From NCBI RefSeq assembly GCF_001428525.1, contig NZ_LMHW01000013.1:249175-313174 (forward strand): 64,000 nt of DNA. Reading direction: 5' to 3'. Of the stretch, positions 51,574 through 59,198 are shown piece by piece. The position numbers and the translations under genes were made by a program. Origin of the DNA: Flavobacterium sp. Root186 (GTDB lineage: Bacteria; Bacteroidota; Bacteroidia; Flavobacteriales; Flavobacteriaceae). The notes under the pieces were generated by a model, which ran no database searches, was not told where the DNA came from, and was given only the letters and a program-made list of their open reading frames with translations. The first letter of the stretch is position 1; every line of letters begins with the position of its first letter.

Positions 51574-52854
51574 ATGAATACCACAAAAACAGTTAGAAAA
51601 GTTGCTATTGTAGGTTATAATCGAATTCCGTTTGCAAGGGCTAATACTGCTTATACAAATGTTGGAAATCAGGAAATGATGACCGCAGCCTTAAACGGGC
51701 TTATTGATAAATACAATTTAAAGGGACAATTATTAGGCGAAGTTGCCGGAGGTGCCGTAATAAAACATTCTTATGACATGAACCTGATCAGAGAATGTGT
51801 TATGAAAACCGCACTCGATCCCGCTACTCCTGCCTGCGATTTACAGCAAGCCTGCGACACTGGAATTGAAAGTGCTGTTTATATTGCCAATAAAATTGCA
51901 CTCGGCCAGATAGAATCCGGAATTGCCGGCGGTGTCGATTCTATTAGCGATATGCCAATTGCTGTAAGTGAAAAATTGAGAAAAACGCTGCTTAAAGCCC
52001 GACTGGCAAAATCATTGGGAGAAAAAATTAAAGCCTTTTTAAAGCTTCGTCCAAAAGATTTTTCTCCGCTAGTTCCGAGAAATGAAGAATCACAAACCGG
52101 GCTTTCAATGGGCGGACATACAGAGATTACGGCAAAATATTATAAAATTTCAAGAGAAGATCAGGACAATCTCGCACTTAAAAGTCATTTGAATATGGCA
52201 AAAGCTTATGACGAAGGTTTTTTTGATGATATGATTACGCCTTTTAACGGACTTGAAAGAGATAACAATCTGAGAAAAGACAGCAGTATAGAAAAGCTTG
52301 CGAAATTAAATCCTGCTTTTGATAAAGCAAACGGGACTTTAACCGCAGGAAATTCGACTCCTTTAACTGACGGTGCGTCGTGCGTACTTTTAGCCAGCGA
52401 AGAATGGGCAAAAGAACGCGGGTTACCAATTCTTGCTTATATTACATTTGCTGAAATTGCGGCGATTGAATATGTAAAAAATCAGCAGAATCTTTTATTG
52501 GCACCTTTATTTGCCGCCAGCAGAATGCTTGAAAAAGCCGAATTAAATCTACAGGATTTCGATTATTATGAAATTCACGAAGCTTTTGCCGCTCAGGTTT
52601 TAGCGACTTTAAAAATTTGGGAAAGCCCGGAATTGAGTGCCGAATTAGGTTTGAAGAAAACTCTTGGCGCAATCGACAGGGAAAAACTAAATGTAAAAGG
52701 AAGCAGTCTTGCAGCCGCGCATCCTTTTGCCGCAACCGGAGGAAGAATAATTGGCGTTATGGCAAAATTATTAAATGAAAAGGGTTCAGGTAGAGGATTT
52801 GTTTCTATATGCGCCGCAGGCGGACAAGGAGTAACCATGATAATTGAAAAATAA
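51574..52854 (+). CDS. acetyl-CoA C-acyltransferase (thiolase)
   Basis: A 426-aa thiolase of the FadI-like type. The nucleophilic Cys94 is in LQQACDTGIESAVYIANKIALGQIESGIAGGVDSISD, the His of the second site in YEIHEAFAAQVLATLKIW, and the third motif in FVSICAAGGQGVTMIIE, with GSSLAAAHPFAATGGR before it. It cleaves 3-ketoacyl-CoA to acetyl-CoA and a shortened acyl-CoA, or runs in the condensing direction. No partner beta-oxidation genes are adjacent, so it may serve a specialised pathway. It stands alone before a hairpin terminator. Confidence 0.9.
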   Translation: MNTTKTVRKVAIVGYNRIPFARANTAYTNVGNQEMMTAALNGLIDKYNLKGQLLGEVAGGAVIKHSYDMNLIRECVMKTALDPATPACDLQQACDTGIESAVYIANKIALGQIESGIAGGVDSISDMPIAVSEKLRKTLLKARLAKSLGEKIKAFLKLRPKDFSPLVPRNEESQTGLSMGGHTEITAKYYKISREDQDNLALKSHLNMAKAYDEGFFDDMITPFNGLERDNNLRKDSSIEKLAKLNPAFDKANGTLTAGNSTPLTDGASCVLLASEEWAKERGLPILAYITFAEIAAIEYVKNQQNLLLAPLFAASRMLEKAELNLQDFDYYEIHEAFAAQVLATLKIWESPELSAELGLKKTLGAIDREKLNVKGSSLAAAHPFAATGGRIIGVMAKLLNEKGSGRGFVSICAAGGQGVTMIIEK

Positions 52855-52875
52855 TATTTTTCAATTTCATTTTAT

Positions 52876-52937
52876 AAATCCGCTAAGTCTGCGTGAGTAA
52901 TTTTTGCACGCAGATTTAACAGATTCAGCGGATTTTT
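52876..52937 (+). terminator. fold-back repeat acting as terminator after thiolase gene
   Basis: AAATCCGCTaAgTCTGCGTG (from 52876) pairs with CACGCAGA and AGCGGATTT of the right arm, which carries an extra ~9 bases, and is followed by a T run. It belongs to the same repeat family as 39801-39876 and lies between convergent genes, so it may serve azoR as well. Confidence 0.65.
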
Positions 52938-52954
52938 TAATTTCTCTCCATTTT

Positions 52955-53563
52955 TTAAAAAGCAAATTCCTCAACAGAAGATAAAGCTTTTGGCAAAGCG
53001 TTTTCGGCAAAATCAGGAATTGCAGTTCCCTCAACTCGGAAAGTTGTCACATCTGTCATCCCTAAAAAGGCTAATACAGTTCTAAGATACGACTCAGAGA
53101 AATCGTAGCTTTTGTATGGGCCTTCAGAAAATATGGCTCCGGAAGCGATTGATAAATACACTTTTTTATCCGTCACTAATCCTTTTGGGCCTTCTGCTCC
53201 ATAACTAAAGGTCTTCCCTGCTCTGGCAACCTGATCGATCCATCCTTTTAAAACTGCAGGAATTCCAAAGTTATACAAAGGCACACCAATCACAATTACA
53301 TCAGATTCTAATAAAGTTTTTATAGCTGCATCAGAATGTTTAAGAGCATTCGACTGGTCTTCTGTATGTGTTTCTGCAGGTGCGTAAACAGCACTAATAT
53401 GCGAATTGGTTAAATAAGGTAAAGGTGTTTTAGTAAGGTCAAGTGTCTGTACTTCGGTTTCTGTTTGTATTGCTAATTTTTCGATAATAGCATTTGATAA
53501 TTGATTACTAAACGAAGTATCTCCGTTTGTACTGGTAATTATGCGTAGAATTTTTTGGCTCAT
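52955..53563 (-). CDS. azoR: FMN-dependent NADH-azoreductase
   Basis: A 202-aa flavodoxin-like protein of the AzoR family: KILRIITSTNGDTSFSNQLSNAIIEKL, phosphate-binding loop region, DVIVIGVPLYNFGIPAVLKGWIDQVARAGKTFSYGAEGPKGLVTDKKVYLSIASGAIFSEGPYKSYDFSESYLRTVLAFLGM. AzoR enzymes use NADH and FMN to reduce quinones and azo dyes in two-electron steps, protecting against thiol-reactive electrophiles. The gene is divergent from an HxlR-type regulator gene with a striking palindrome in between, the same arrangement of functions as azoR1 with YodB in Bacillus subtilis. Confidence 0.9.
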   Translation of the reverse strand: MSQKILRIITSTNGDTSFSNQLSNAIIEKLAIQTETEVQTLDLTKTPLPYLTNSHISAVYAPAETHTEDQSNALKHSDAAIKTLLESDVIVIGVPLYNFGIPAVLKGWIDQVARAGKTFSYGAEGPKGLVTDKKVYLSIASGAIFSEGPYKSYDFSESYLRTVLAFLGMTDVTTFRVEGTAIPDFAENALPKALSSVEEFAF

Positions 53564-53588
53564 GATTTAAATTATTTGTTTTACGATA

Positions 53589-53606
53589 CAAACTTATCTA
53601 CATTTG
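53589..53606. promoter_or_regulatory. overlapping divergent -7 elements of azoR and hxlR
   Basis: On the minus strand TAAGTTTG (53589-53596) is the -7 element for azoR; on the plus strand TACATTTG (53599-53606) is that for the HxlR gene, with a TTG at 53576-53578 about 20 bp upstream of it. The two are three bases apart, so one regulator can control both. Confidence 0.6.
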
Positions 53607-53621
53607 CTATCTCTTTTATAG

Positions 53622-53659
53622 TACTATCCTCAAGGATAGCGCTATCCTTGAGGATAGTA
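53622..53659. promoter_or_regulatory. perfect 38-bp double palindrome, candidate HxlR operator
   Basis: Two 16-bp sites, CTATCC-TCAA-GGATAG and CTATCC-TTGA-GGATAG, separated by CG and flanked by TA, form a perfect palindrome of 38 bp. It lies between the divergent -7 elements and the HxlR-type start, about 65 bp from the azoR start. This is the expected layout for two regulator dimers blocking transcription. Confidence 0.8.
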
Positions 53660-53670
53660 ATGTGATAAAT

Positions 53671-54060
53671 ATGGAAACAGAAGTAAAAGCACCGGCAAAA
53701 ACACACAAAAAAGACGACAAAGACTGCAGACCACAAGAGTGCATGGCAGCATTATTGCCTGTAAGAGATGCATTAGAAGTTTTAAGCGGAAGATGGAAAC
53801 TGCCCATTTTAATTGCTTTGTCTGACAGGCCAAAACGTTTCAAAGAAATCTCTAAAGACATCAACGGAATTACAGATAAAATGCTTTCCAAAGAACTAAA
53901 AGATCTTGAAATAAATAAACTTGTTACCAGAACTGTGTATGATACTTTTCCGCCAACGGTCGAATATTCACGAACAGAACATAGTCAATCGCTTACAGAT
54001 GTTATTATGGCCTTAAAAGACTGGGGAGCCTTGCACAGAAAAGAAATTATCGGCAAATAA
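53671..54060 (+). CDS. HxlR family winged-helix regulator
   Basis: A 129-aa regulator from the ATG at 53671 (a GTG at 53662 is the alternative). The HxlR core is MAALLPVRDALEVLSGRWKLPILIALSDRPKRFKEISKDINGITDKMLSKELKDLEINKLVTRTVYDTFPPTVEYSRTEHSQSLTDVIMALKDW. A Lys-rich N-terminal tail leads to Cys19 and Cys24 just before the core, the position of the redox-sensing Cys in YodB-type proteins. It is divergent from azoR with a palindromic operator, so electrophile or quinone sensing is the leading hypothesis. Confidence 0.92.
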   Translation: METEVKAPAKTHKKDDKDCRPQECMAALLPVRDALEVLSGRWKLPILIALSDRPKRFKEISKDINGITDKMLSKELKDLEINKLVTRTVYDTFPPTVEYSRTEHSQSLTDVIMALKDWGALHRKEIIGK

Positions 54061-54087
54061 GAAAATCTATTACCAAAAGTATTTTAG

Positions 54088-54175
54088 CCACAGACGAAAA
54101 GATTAAAATGATTTAAAATCTGCAAAATCTACGTAAAAAAAAACTTAGCGACTACGCGCCTTTGCGAGATTAAAA
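54088..54175. repeat. partial fold-back repeat remnants
   Basis: CCACAGACGAAAAGATTAAAA followed by short GATT/ATC units and then a segment with CTTTGCGAGATTAAAA, a 16-bp match to 59131-59146. It seems to join one arm of two repeat types found elsewhere in the window. Confidence 0.5.
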
Positions 54176-54276
54176 CTTCAAGTTACTTTTTATTAAATAC
54201 TTTATCTACAGCATTTATCACTAAATCGATATCGTAAAGAAATTTTAGTAAACAAAATAATTATACAGAAAAAGTT

Positions 54277-54284
54277 TAAATTTG
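54277..54284 (+). promoter_or_regulatory. -7 promoter element (TAAATTTG) for multidomain T9SS protein gene
   Basis: Matches TAnnTTTG, 33 bp upstream of the ATG at 54317. It overlaps the inverted repeat TTTGG-TTAC-CCAAA (54281-54294), which could be an operator. Confidence 0.5.
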
Positions 54285-54316
54285 GTTACCCAAATCACTA
54301 AAAATTCTGAATAATT

Positions 54317-57235
54317 ATGAGAAAAAATCTACAATTTAACATTAAAAATAAATTGCTTAGTCATCTAATAATAGCTTTTGCTTTATTGATTTCATCGCAA
54401 TCCTATTCGCAGTACATCACCCAAAACGTTGCTCCCACTGCAGTTATCAAAGAAGGACTTTCGCTGGAGCAATCTTCTGACGGAAGAATTTTTATAGCAG
54501 AACGAGGCGGTATTGTAAAAGTGTTTCAAAACAATGCTGTTACAAACGTATTTACCGTCCCTACTATAACAGATAACGAACAAGGATTACTGGGATTGAC
54601 ACTGCACCCTGACTTTGCGACAAACGGTTATATTTATGTTTTTTATTCTATAAAACCAGTAGGAGAACCTGTCAGACATCGAATTGAAAGAATTAAAATT
54701 GACAATGCTAACCAAGTAGTAAGCAGGCAGGAAGTTTTACTTTTAGAGCCTATTGGCAACGGATTTCATAATGGCGGGGATTTAAAATTCTTTAACGGGT
54801 TTCTTTATGTAACCGTTGGTGATAGTCAGGAAAATACTAATTCGCAGAATTTAGACACTTATAAAGGAAAAATTCTTCGTATTACAGAAGACGGACTGCC
54901 AGCTCCTGGAAATCCATTTTACGGAAGCGGTTCTGTACAAAGACAAAGTATTTGGGTTTACGGGTTTAGAAATCCGTGGAGATTGGTTCCCAATGCAAAA
55001 GTCAATAAATTATTTGTGCTGGACGTTGGAACTTCATGGGAAGAAATTAATGAAATAAGCAATCCAACTATTCGCAATTATGCCTGGGGACATCCGCAGG
55101 GAGGCGACGGAATGCAAACTGAAACTGATTTATTTACTAATCCAATATTTACCTACGCAACCGGAAGTATCGGAAATGCTCTAACTAACGGTGTTTTGTA
55201 TAATCCAACAATTTCACGTTATCCTAATTTAGATGGAAAATTTATTATTAAAGATTTTGTCCGAAATGCAATTCGCTGGTTTGATCCCAATGTTGCCAAT
55301 CCCGTTTCGACTGAATTTTATTCAGCACCAGAGTTTCAGGTATTGGGTATGATGTTAGGAAATGATGGCTTCATTTATTACTGTGAATACGGAAATAATG
55401 GTTCTTTAATTAAATTAGACTATATAGCAACCGCTGCACCAACAATTGTAAATCATCCGGTTTCTCAAAGTATAATGGAAACGGATCCGGTAACTTTTAC
55501 AGTTTCAGCAAGCGGAATAGGTTTAACGTATCAATGGCAGTTTAACAATGCCGATATTAACGGAGCAACCGGAGCAAGTTATACAATTCCAAATGTAACA
55601 AATGCAAATGCAGGTGCTTACAGAGTTATTGTAACCAATACTGCCGGAGATGTAACCAGTAATCCGGCAACATTAACCGTAAAACCATTCAGTAATAAAC
55701 CAACCGTAACAATTATATCTCCTCTTCCATCATTAAAATGGAATGCTGATGATGTAGTTCATTTTGAAGCCACAGCAACCGATGTTGAAGACGGAACTTT
55801 ACCTGCAAGTGCCTTTTCATGGAGTATTGATCTTTTTCACGAAGATATTCCGGGAGCCGGACATTCGCATCCGGGAGGAAGTCCGCAAGGCGTAAAAGAA
55901 GGAAACTTTACAGCATCAAATCAAGGTGAAAAAACACCAAATGTCTGGTACAGATTTACTGTAAAAGTAACCGACAGCGATGGTTTAACCGCTACCACTT
56001 TTGTTGATATTAAACCTAATTTGGTTGATGTTACTGCAACAAGTTCACCAGTACCCCTTAATTTAGAATTCAATCAAAAACCTGTTACGGCGCCTTCTAC
56101 AAAACAAGTTGTGGCAAATGCAGCGGTACAAACTTTAAATGCACCAACACCGCAGTACATTGAAAATATTCGTTACGATTTTGATCATTGGAGTCAGGGC
56201 GGAGCAGCAAATCAAACTTTTAAAGCACCGGCAACAGGAACGATTACTTATACGGCATTTTACACCGCAACTACGCTTCAAAATGCACCATATCAGGGAT
56301 TAGTTGCTCAGATTCCGGGAATTATTGAAGCAGAAAATTATGACGTTGGACCAGGTGCTTTTCTGGACAAAAACGGCGGCGGTGATAATGTGTACAGAGC
56401 TGGCGACGGCGTAGGAACTGAAGCTTGTAACGAAGGCGGATTTAACCTTGCCTATGTAGCAAAAGACGAATGGCTGAAATATTCTGCAAGAGTAAGTACC
56501 AGCGGAAATTATGCTATCAATTTAAGAGTATCTACACCTTATATTAACCGAAAATTACATCTTGAAGTAGACGGTGTAAACGTTACCGGAATTATTAATA
56601 TCCCAAATACGGGAGGTTTTCAGGCATGGCAGACAGTTGTAGTTCCTAATATTGCTTTAACACAGGGTAATCATGTCATTACTTTATATTTTGATGAAAA
56701 TGACATTAACGTAAACAAAATGGAATTTATATTGTCTGGAATTACCAGCCCAGTAGCTGATTTTGAATTTACACCACAAATGGGATGCGAAAATGAACCT
56801 GTTACCTTCACTTCTGTTTCTATTGGTACAATTGATACCTATTCGTGGAATTTTGGAGCCGGCGCACAGCCTGCAACAGCAACCGGAATTGGACCGCACA
56901 CGGTAACTTATTCTACAGAAGGAGATAAAGAAGTTTCACTTACCGTAAATAATTCAGAAGGAAGTAATACAAAAGATGTGACTTATATGGTTCACGACTG
57001 CCACCTTGGAGTTGAAAACCCAAATGCAGAACCAAATGCAATTGTAGTTTATCCAAATCCATCAAAAGGAATATTTCATTTGTCAAAAGAGTTGGAATGG
57101 ACTGTGTTTTCTGCTACGGGAAGTAAAATTAAACAAGGTAAAGGAAATGTAATTTCGATCTCTGAACAAGCAACGGGAATTTATTTTATAAAAACTAATG
57201 CAGCCAGTAAGGCAATCCCAATAAGCAAACAATAA
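54317..57235 (+). CDS. multidomain secreted sugar dehydrogenase with Ig, CBM6, PKD and T9SS sorting domain
   Basis: A 972-aa exported protein. Order: signal peptide (~1-32), PQQ-dependent GSDH-type beta-propeller (about 35-370; DNEQGLLGLTLHPDFATNGYIYVFY, GFHNGGDLKFFNGFLYVTVGD, VYGFRNPWRLVPN), Ig-like domain (about 375-455), an OmpL47-like or cadherin-like beta domain (about 460-570), a segment of unclear type, CBM6 (about 670-805; IPGIIEAENYDVGPGAFLDKNGGGDN, DEWLKYSARVS), PKD domain (about 812-895) and a T9SS type A tail (about 905-972, IVVYPNPSKGIFHLSKE to ISKQ). It is probably secreted to the surface to act on or bind polysaccharide. The following gene is a sulfatase. Confidence 0.9.
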   Translation: MRKNLQFNIKNKLLSHLIIAFALLISSQSYSQYITQNVAPTAVIKEGLSLEQSSDGRIFIAERGGIVKVFQNNAVTNVFTVPTITDNEQGLLGLTLHPDFATNGYIYVFYSIKPVGEPVRHRIERIKIDNANQVVSRQEVLLLEPIGNGFHNGGDLKFFNGFLYVTVGDSQENTNSQNLDTYKGKILRITEDGLPAPGNPFYGSGSVQRQSIWVYGFRNPWRLVPNAKVNKLFVLDVGTSWEEINEISNPTIRNYAWGHPQGGDGMQTETDLFTNPIFTYATGSIGNALTNGVLYNPTISRYPNLDGKFIIKDFVRNAIRWFDPNVANPVSTEFYSAPEFQVLGMMLGNDGFIYYCEYGNNGSLIKLDYIATAAPTIVNHPVSQSIMETDPVTFTVSASGIGLTYQWQFNNADINGATGASYTIPNVTNANAGAYRVIVTNTAGDVTSNPATLTVKPFSNKPTVTIISPLPSLKWNADDVVHFEATATDVEDGTLPASAFSWSIDLFHEDIPGAGHSHPGGSPQGVKEGNFTASNQGEKTPNVWYRFTVKVTDSDGLTATTFVDIKPNLVDVTATSSPVPLNLEFNQKPVTAPSTKQVVANAAVQTLNAPTPQYIENIRYDFDHWSQGGAANQTFKAPATGTITYTAFYTATTLQNAPYQGLVAQIPGIIEAENYDVGPGAFLDKNGGGDNVYRAGDGVGTEACNEGGFNLAYVAKDEWLKYSARVSTSGNYAINLRVSTPYINRKLHLEVDGVNVTGIINIPNTGGFQAWQTVVVPNIALTQGNHVITLYFDENDINVNKMEFILSGITSPVADFEFTPQMGCENEPVTFTSVSIGTIDTYSWNFGAGAQPATATGIGPHTVTYSTEGDKEVSLTVNNSEGSNTKDVTYMVHDCHLGVENPNAEPNAIVVYPNPSKGIFHLSKELEWTVFSATGSKIKQGKGNVISISEQATGIYFIKTNAASKAIPISKQ

Positions 57236-57281
57236 TTTTCTTTTATAATAAAATCAATATTTAGAAAACAATCTACATAAT

Positions 57282-57314
57282 AAATCCGACAGGTTTTAAA
57301 AGCCTGTCGGATTT
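57282..57314 (+). terminator. intrinsic terminator after multidomain protein gene
   Basis: AAATCCGACAGG pairs perfectly with CCTGTCGGATTT around a 9-base loop and is followed by T residues. Confidence 0.85.
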
Positions 57315-57395
57315 TACTTTTCAGGAAATAACAATTTTGCATTTATTTTCAACAAAAGAGTTTTCCCAAGAAGAATACTTTTCATTTTTGCGGGT

Positions 57396-57403
57396 TATAT
57401 TTG
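57396..57403 (+). promoter_or_regulatory. -7 promoter element (TATATTTG) for sulfatase gene
   Basis: Exact TAnnTTTG match 29 bp upstream of the ATG at 57432. Confidence 0.6.
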
Positions 57404-57431
57404 TAGTAACTATCCCAATACCACACAAATT

Positions 57432-58895
57432 ATGAGAAAAAGTCTAATGCTGCTTTTATTAGTAATTCTTTTCATCAGCAGTAAAATAACTGCCCAAAGC
57501 AAAAATCAAAATTCAAAACCCAATATCGTTATTATCAATATGGATGATATGGGTTATGGAGATACTGAACCTTATGGAATGACCGGAATCCCTACTCCGC
57601 ACTTTAATCAGGTAGCGAAGGAAGGAATGCGTTTGACTAATTTTAACGCTGGTCAGGCTATTTGTACAGCATCAAGAGCAGCGTTATTAACGGGATGTTA
57701 TCCAAACCGAATTGGAATGTCGGGCGTATTGCTTCCGGGAGCAAAACATGCCCTTAATCCAAAAGAAGAAACGATAGCTTCGCTTTTGAAAAAATCAGGC
57801 TATAAAACGGCTAATTACGGAAAATGGCATTTAGGAAATAATTTACCGTACTGGCCTACAAATTATGGATTTGACGAGTTTTTCGGAATTCCGTATTCGC
57901 ATGATGTCTGGCCTATTGATTACGACGGTTATTCATTGGTAACAGACTCTAAAGATCTGCGTTCCAGCTTTCCTCCTCTTCCATTAATCAGCAATACAAC
58001 TGTTGTAGATACTATTAGAAATATTAAAGAAGCATCTAAATTAACTATACTTTTTACCGAAAAAGCAGTGGGTTTTATCAAAAAAAATAAAAAACAGCCG
58101 TTCTTTTTATATCTCACACATCCTTTGCCGCATGCACCTTTGGCCGTTTCAGACAAATTTAAAGGCAAAAGCGAACTGGGGCTTTTTGGAGATGTTATTA
58201 TGGAAATTGACTGGTCTATTGGCGAAATATTAAAAACATTAGACAATGAAGGGCTTACTAAAAATACGGTCGTAATTGTAACCAGTGATAATGGTCCGTG
58301 GCTCTTTTTTGGTGACAATGCAGGATCATCAGGAGGTTTTAGAGAAGGAAAAGCAACTACTTGGGAAGGCGGAACCAGAGTTCCGTTTTTGATTCGCTGG
58401 CCCGGTAAAATAGAAGGCGGCACTGTAAATGGATCGCTTTTGACCAACATGGATTTGCTGCCAACTATTGCCGACATAACTGGATCTGCTTTACCTGAGA
58501 ATAAAATTGACGGCCTGGATTTTCTTTCTTTACTGACAGGAAAAACAAATAAAGGTCCAAGAGATACTTTCTATTATTATTTTGGCGTAGGAAGCAATAA
58601 TCTTGAAGCCATACGATATAAACACTGGAAACTGGTTTTCCCGCACAAAAGCACATCATACAACAAAAACCTGCAGGGAAAAGGCGGTTTACGGGGCAAA
58701 GGCGCTGTAGTTGAAGTTCCGCTCGCTTTGTATGATCTGGCGCATGATCCGGGTGAAATTCGCGATGTTCAGGAATTATATCCTGAAATTGTAGCCCAAA
58801 TTCAAAAAATAGCCGAAACTGCCAGAGAAGATCTTGGTGATGATTTGACTAATAAAACCGGAAAGAATGTTAGAAAACCTGCGATTGTTGAATGA
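57432..58895 (+). CDS. sulfatase (arylsulfatase-type, Cys active site), exported
   Basis: A 487-aa sulfatase with a signal peptide (to TAQ, residue 22). The metal site begins at NMDDMGYGD (37-44) and the active-site motif is CTASR (78-82) in AICTASRAALLTGCYP; Cys78 must be changed to formylglycine by a maturation enzyme that is not encoded here. GKWHLGN and TSDNGPWLFFG complete the site. It hydrolyses sulfate esters, probably from an aromatic or glycan substrate, in the periplasm. It follows the secreted CBM6/dehydrogenase gene but has its own promoter. Confidence 0.92.
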   Translation: MRKSLMLLLLVILFISSKITAQSKNQNSKPNIVIINMDDMGYGDTEPYGMTGIPTPHFNQVAKEGMRLTNFNAGQAICTASRAALLTGCYPNRIGMSGVLLPGAKHALNPKEETIASLLKKSGYKTANYGKWHLGNNLPYWPTNYGFDEFFGIPYSHDVWPIDYDGYSLVTDSKDLRSSFPPLPLISNTTVVDTIRNIKEASKLTILFTEKAVGFIKKNKKQPFFLYLTHPLPHAPLAVSDKFKGKSELGLFGDVIMEIDWSIGEILKTLDNEGLTKNTVVIVTSDNGPWLFFGDNAGSSGGFREGKATTWEGGTRVPFLIRWPGKIEGGTVNGSLLTNMDLLPTIADITGSALPENKIDGLDFLSLLTGKTNKGPRDTFYYYFGVGSNNLEAIRYKHWKLVFPHKSTSYNKNLQGKGGLRGKGAVVEVPLALYDLAHDPGEIRDVQELYPEIVAQIQKIAETAREDLGDDLTNKTGKNVRKPAIVE

Positions 58896-58924
58896 GGTTT
58901 TTGTGAAATGTAAGATGGAAAATC

Positions 58925-59140
58925 TCTCGCAAAGTCGCAGAGTCGCAAAGTTTTTGTTTAGAAAAAAGGTTCAATAGCGTCCAGCTTTAGCCGGATGGAG
59001 AAATATAAGCAAAAAAAGGCTTTAGCCGAACTAGTAAAGTTTGGATAAAGCCTTTTTGTTATCTAAATAAAAACCTCCAGTTAAAGCTGGAGGTAATTAA
59101 TCCTTAAATTAAAACTTTGCGACTCTGCGACTTTGCGAGA
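58925..59140. repeat. fold-back element with perfect 30-bp arms
   Basis: Left arm 58925-58954 and right arm 59111-59140 are perfect inverted copies, separated by 156 bp. Each arm is a tandem of octamers (TCGCAAAG, TCGCAGAG, TCGCAAAG). The centre has two smaller hairpins. Confidence 0.85.
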
Positions 59141-59147
59141 TTAAAAA

Positions 59148-59188
59148 CTTTGCACCTTTGTACCTCTGCTCCTTTGCAACTCTGCACC
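59148..59188. repeat. degenerate 8-bp tandem repeat (TTTGNACC)
   Basis: Units in series: TTTGCACC, TTTGTACC, TCTGCTCC, TTTGCAAC, TCTGCACC, TT. It is related to the array at 48896-48927 and lies just past the fold-back element. Confidence 0.65.
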
Positions 59189-59198
59189 TTAAAAAGAT

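Larger units (their letters stand above)
58896..59198. other. 303-bp intergenic region filled with repeats
   Basis: No gene. It holds the fold-back element 58925-59140, two inner hairpins (AAAAAGGCTT...AAGCCTTTTT at about 59014-59057 and ACCTCCAG-TTAAAG-CTGGAGGT near 59080-59095) and the octamer array 59148-59188. The inner hairpins can serve as terminators for the convergent sulfatase and DapB-like genes. Confidence 0.7.

Noticed and set aside
53616-53891. 91-aa minus-strand frame over the azoR/hxlR intergenic region
   Set aside because: It covers the palindrome and the start of the HxlR-type gene and has no domain; the plus-strand regulator is convincing.
57929-58477. 182-aa open frame on the minus strand
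   Set aside because: It lies fully inside the sulfatase gene, whose motifs are intact on the plus strand.
58925-59188. Possible CRISPR array
   Set aside because: Repeat units are 8 bp, degenerate and without unique spacers, and the main structure is an inverted repeat. No cas gene is nearby.
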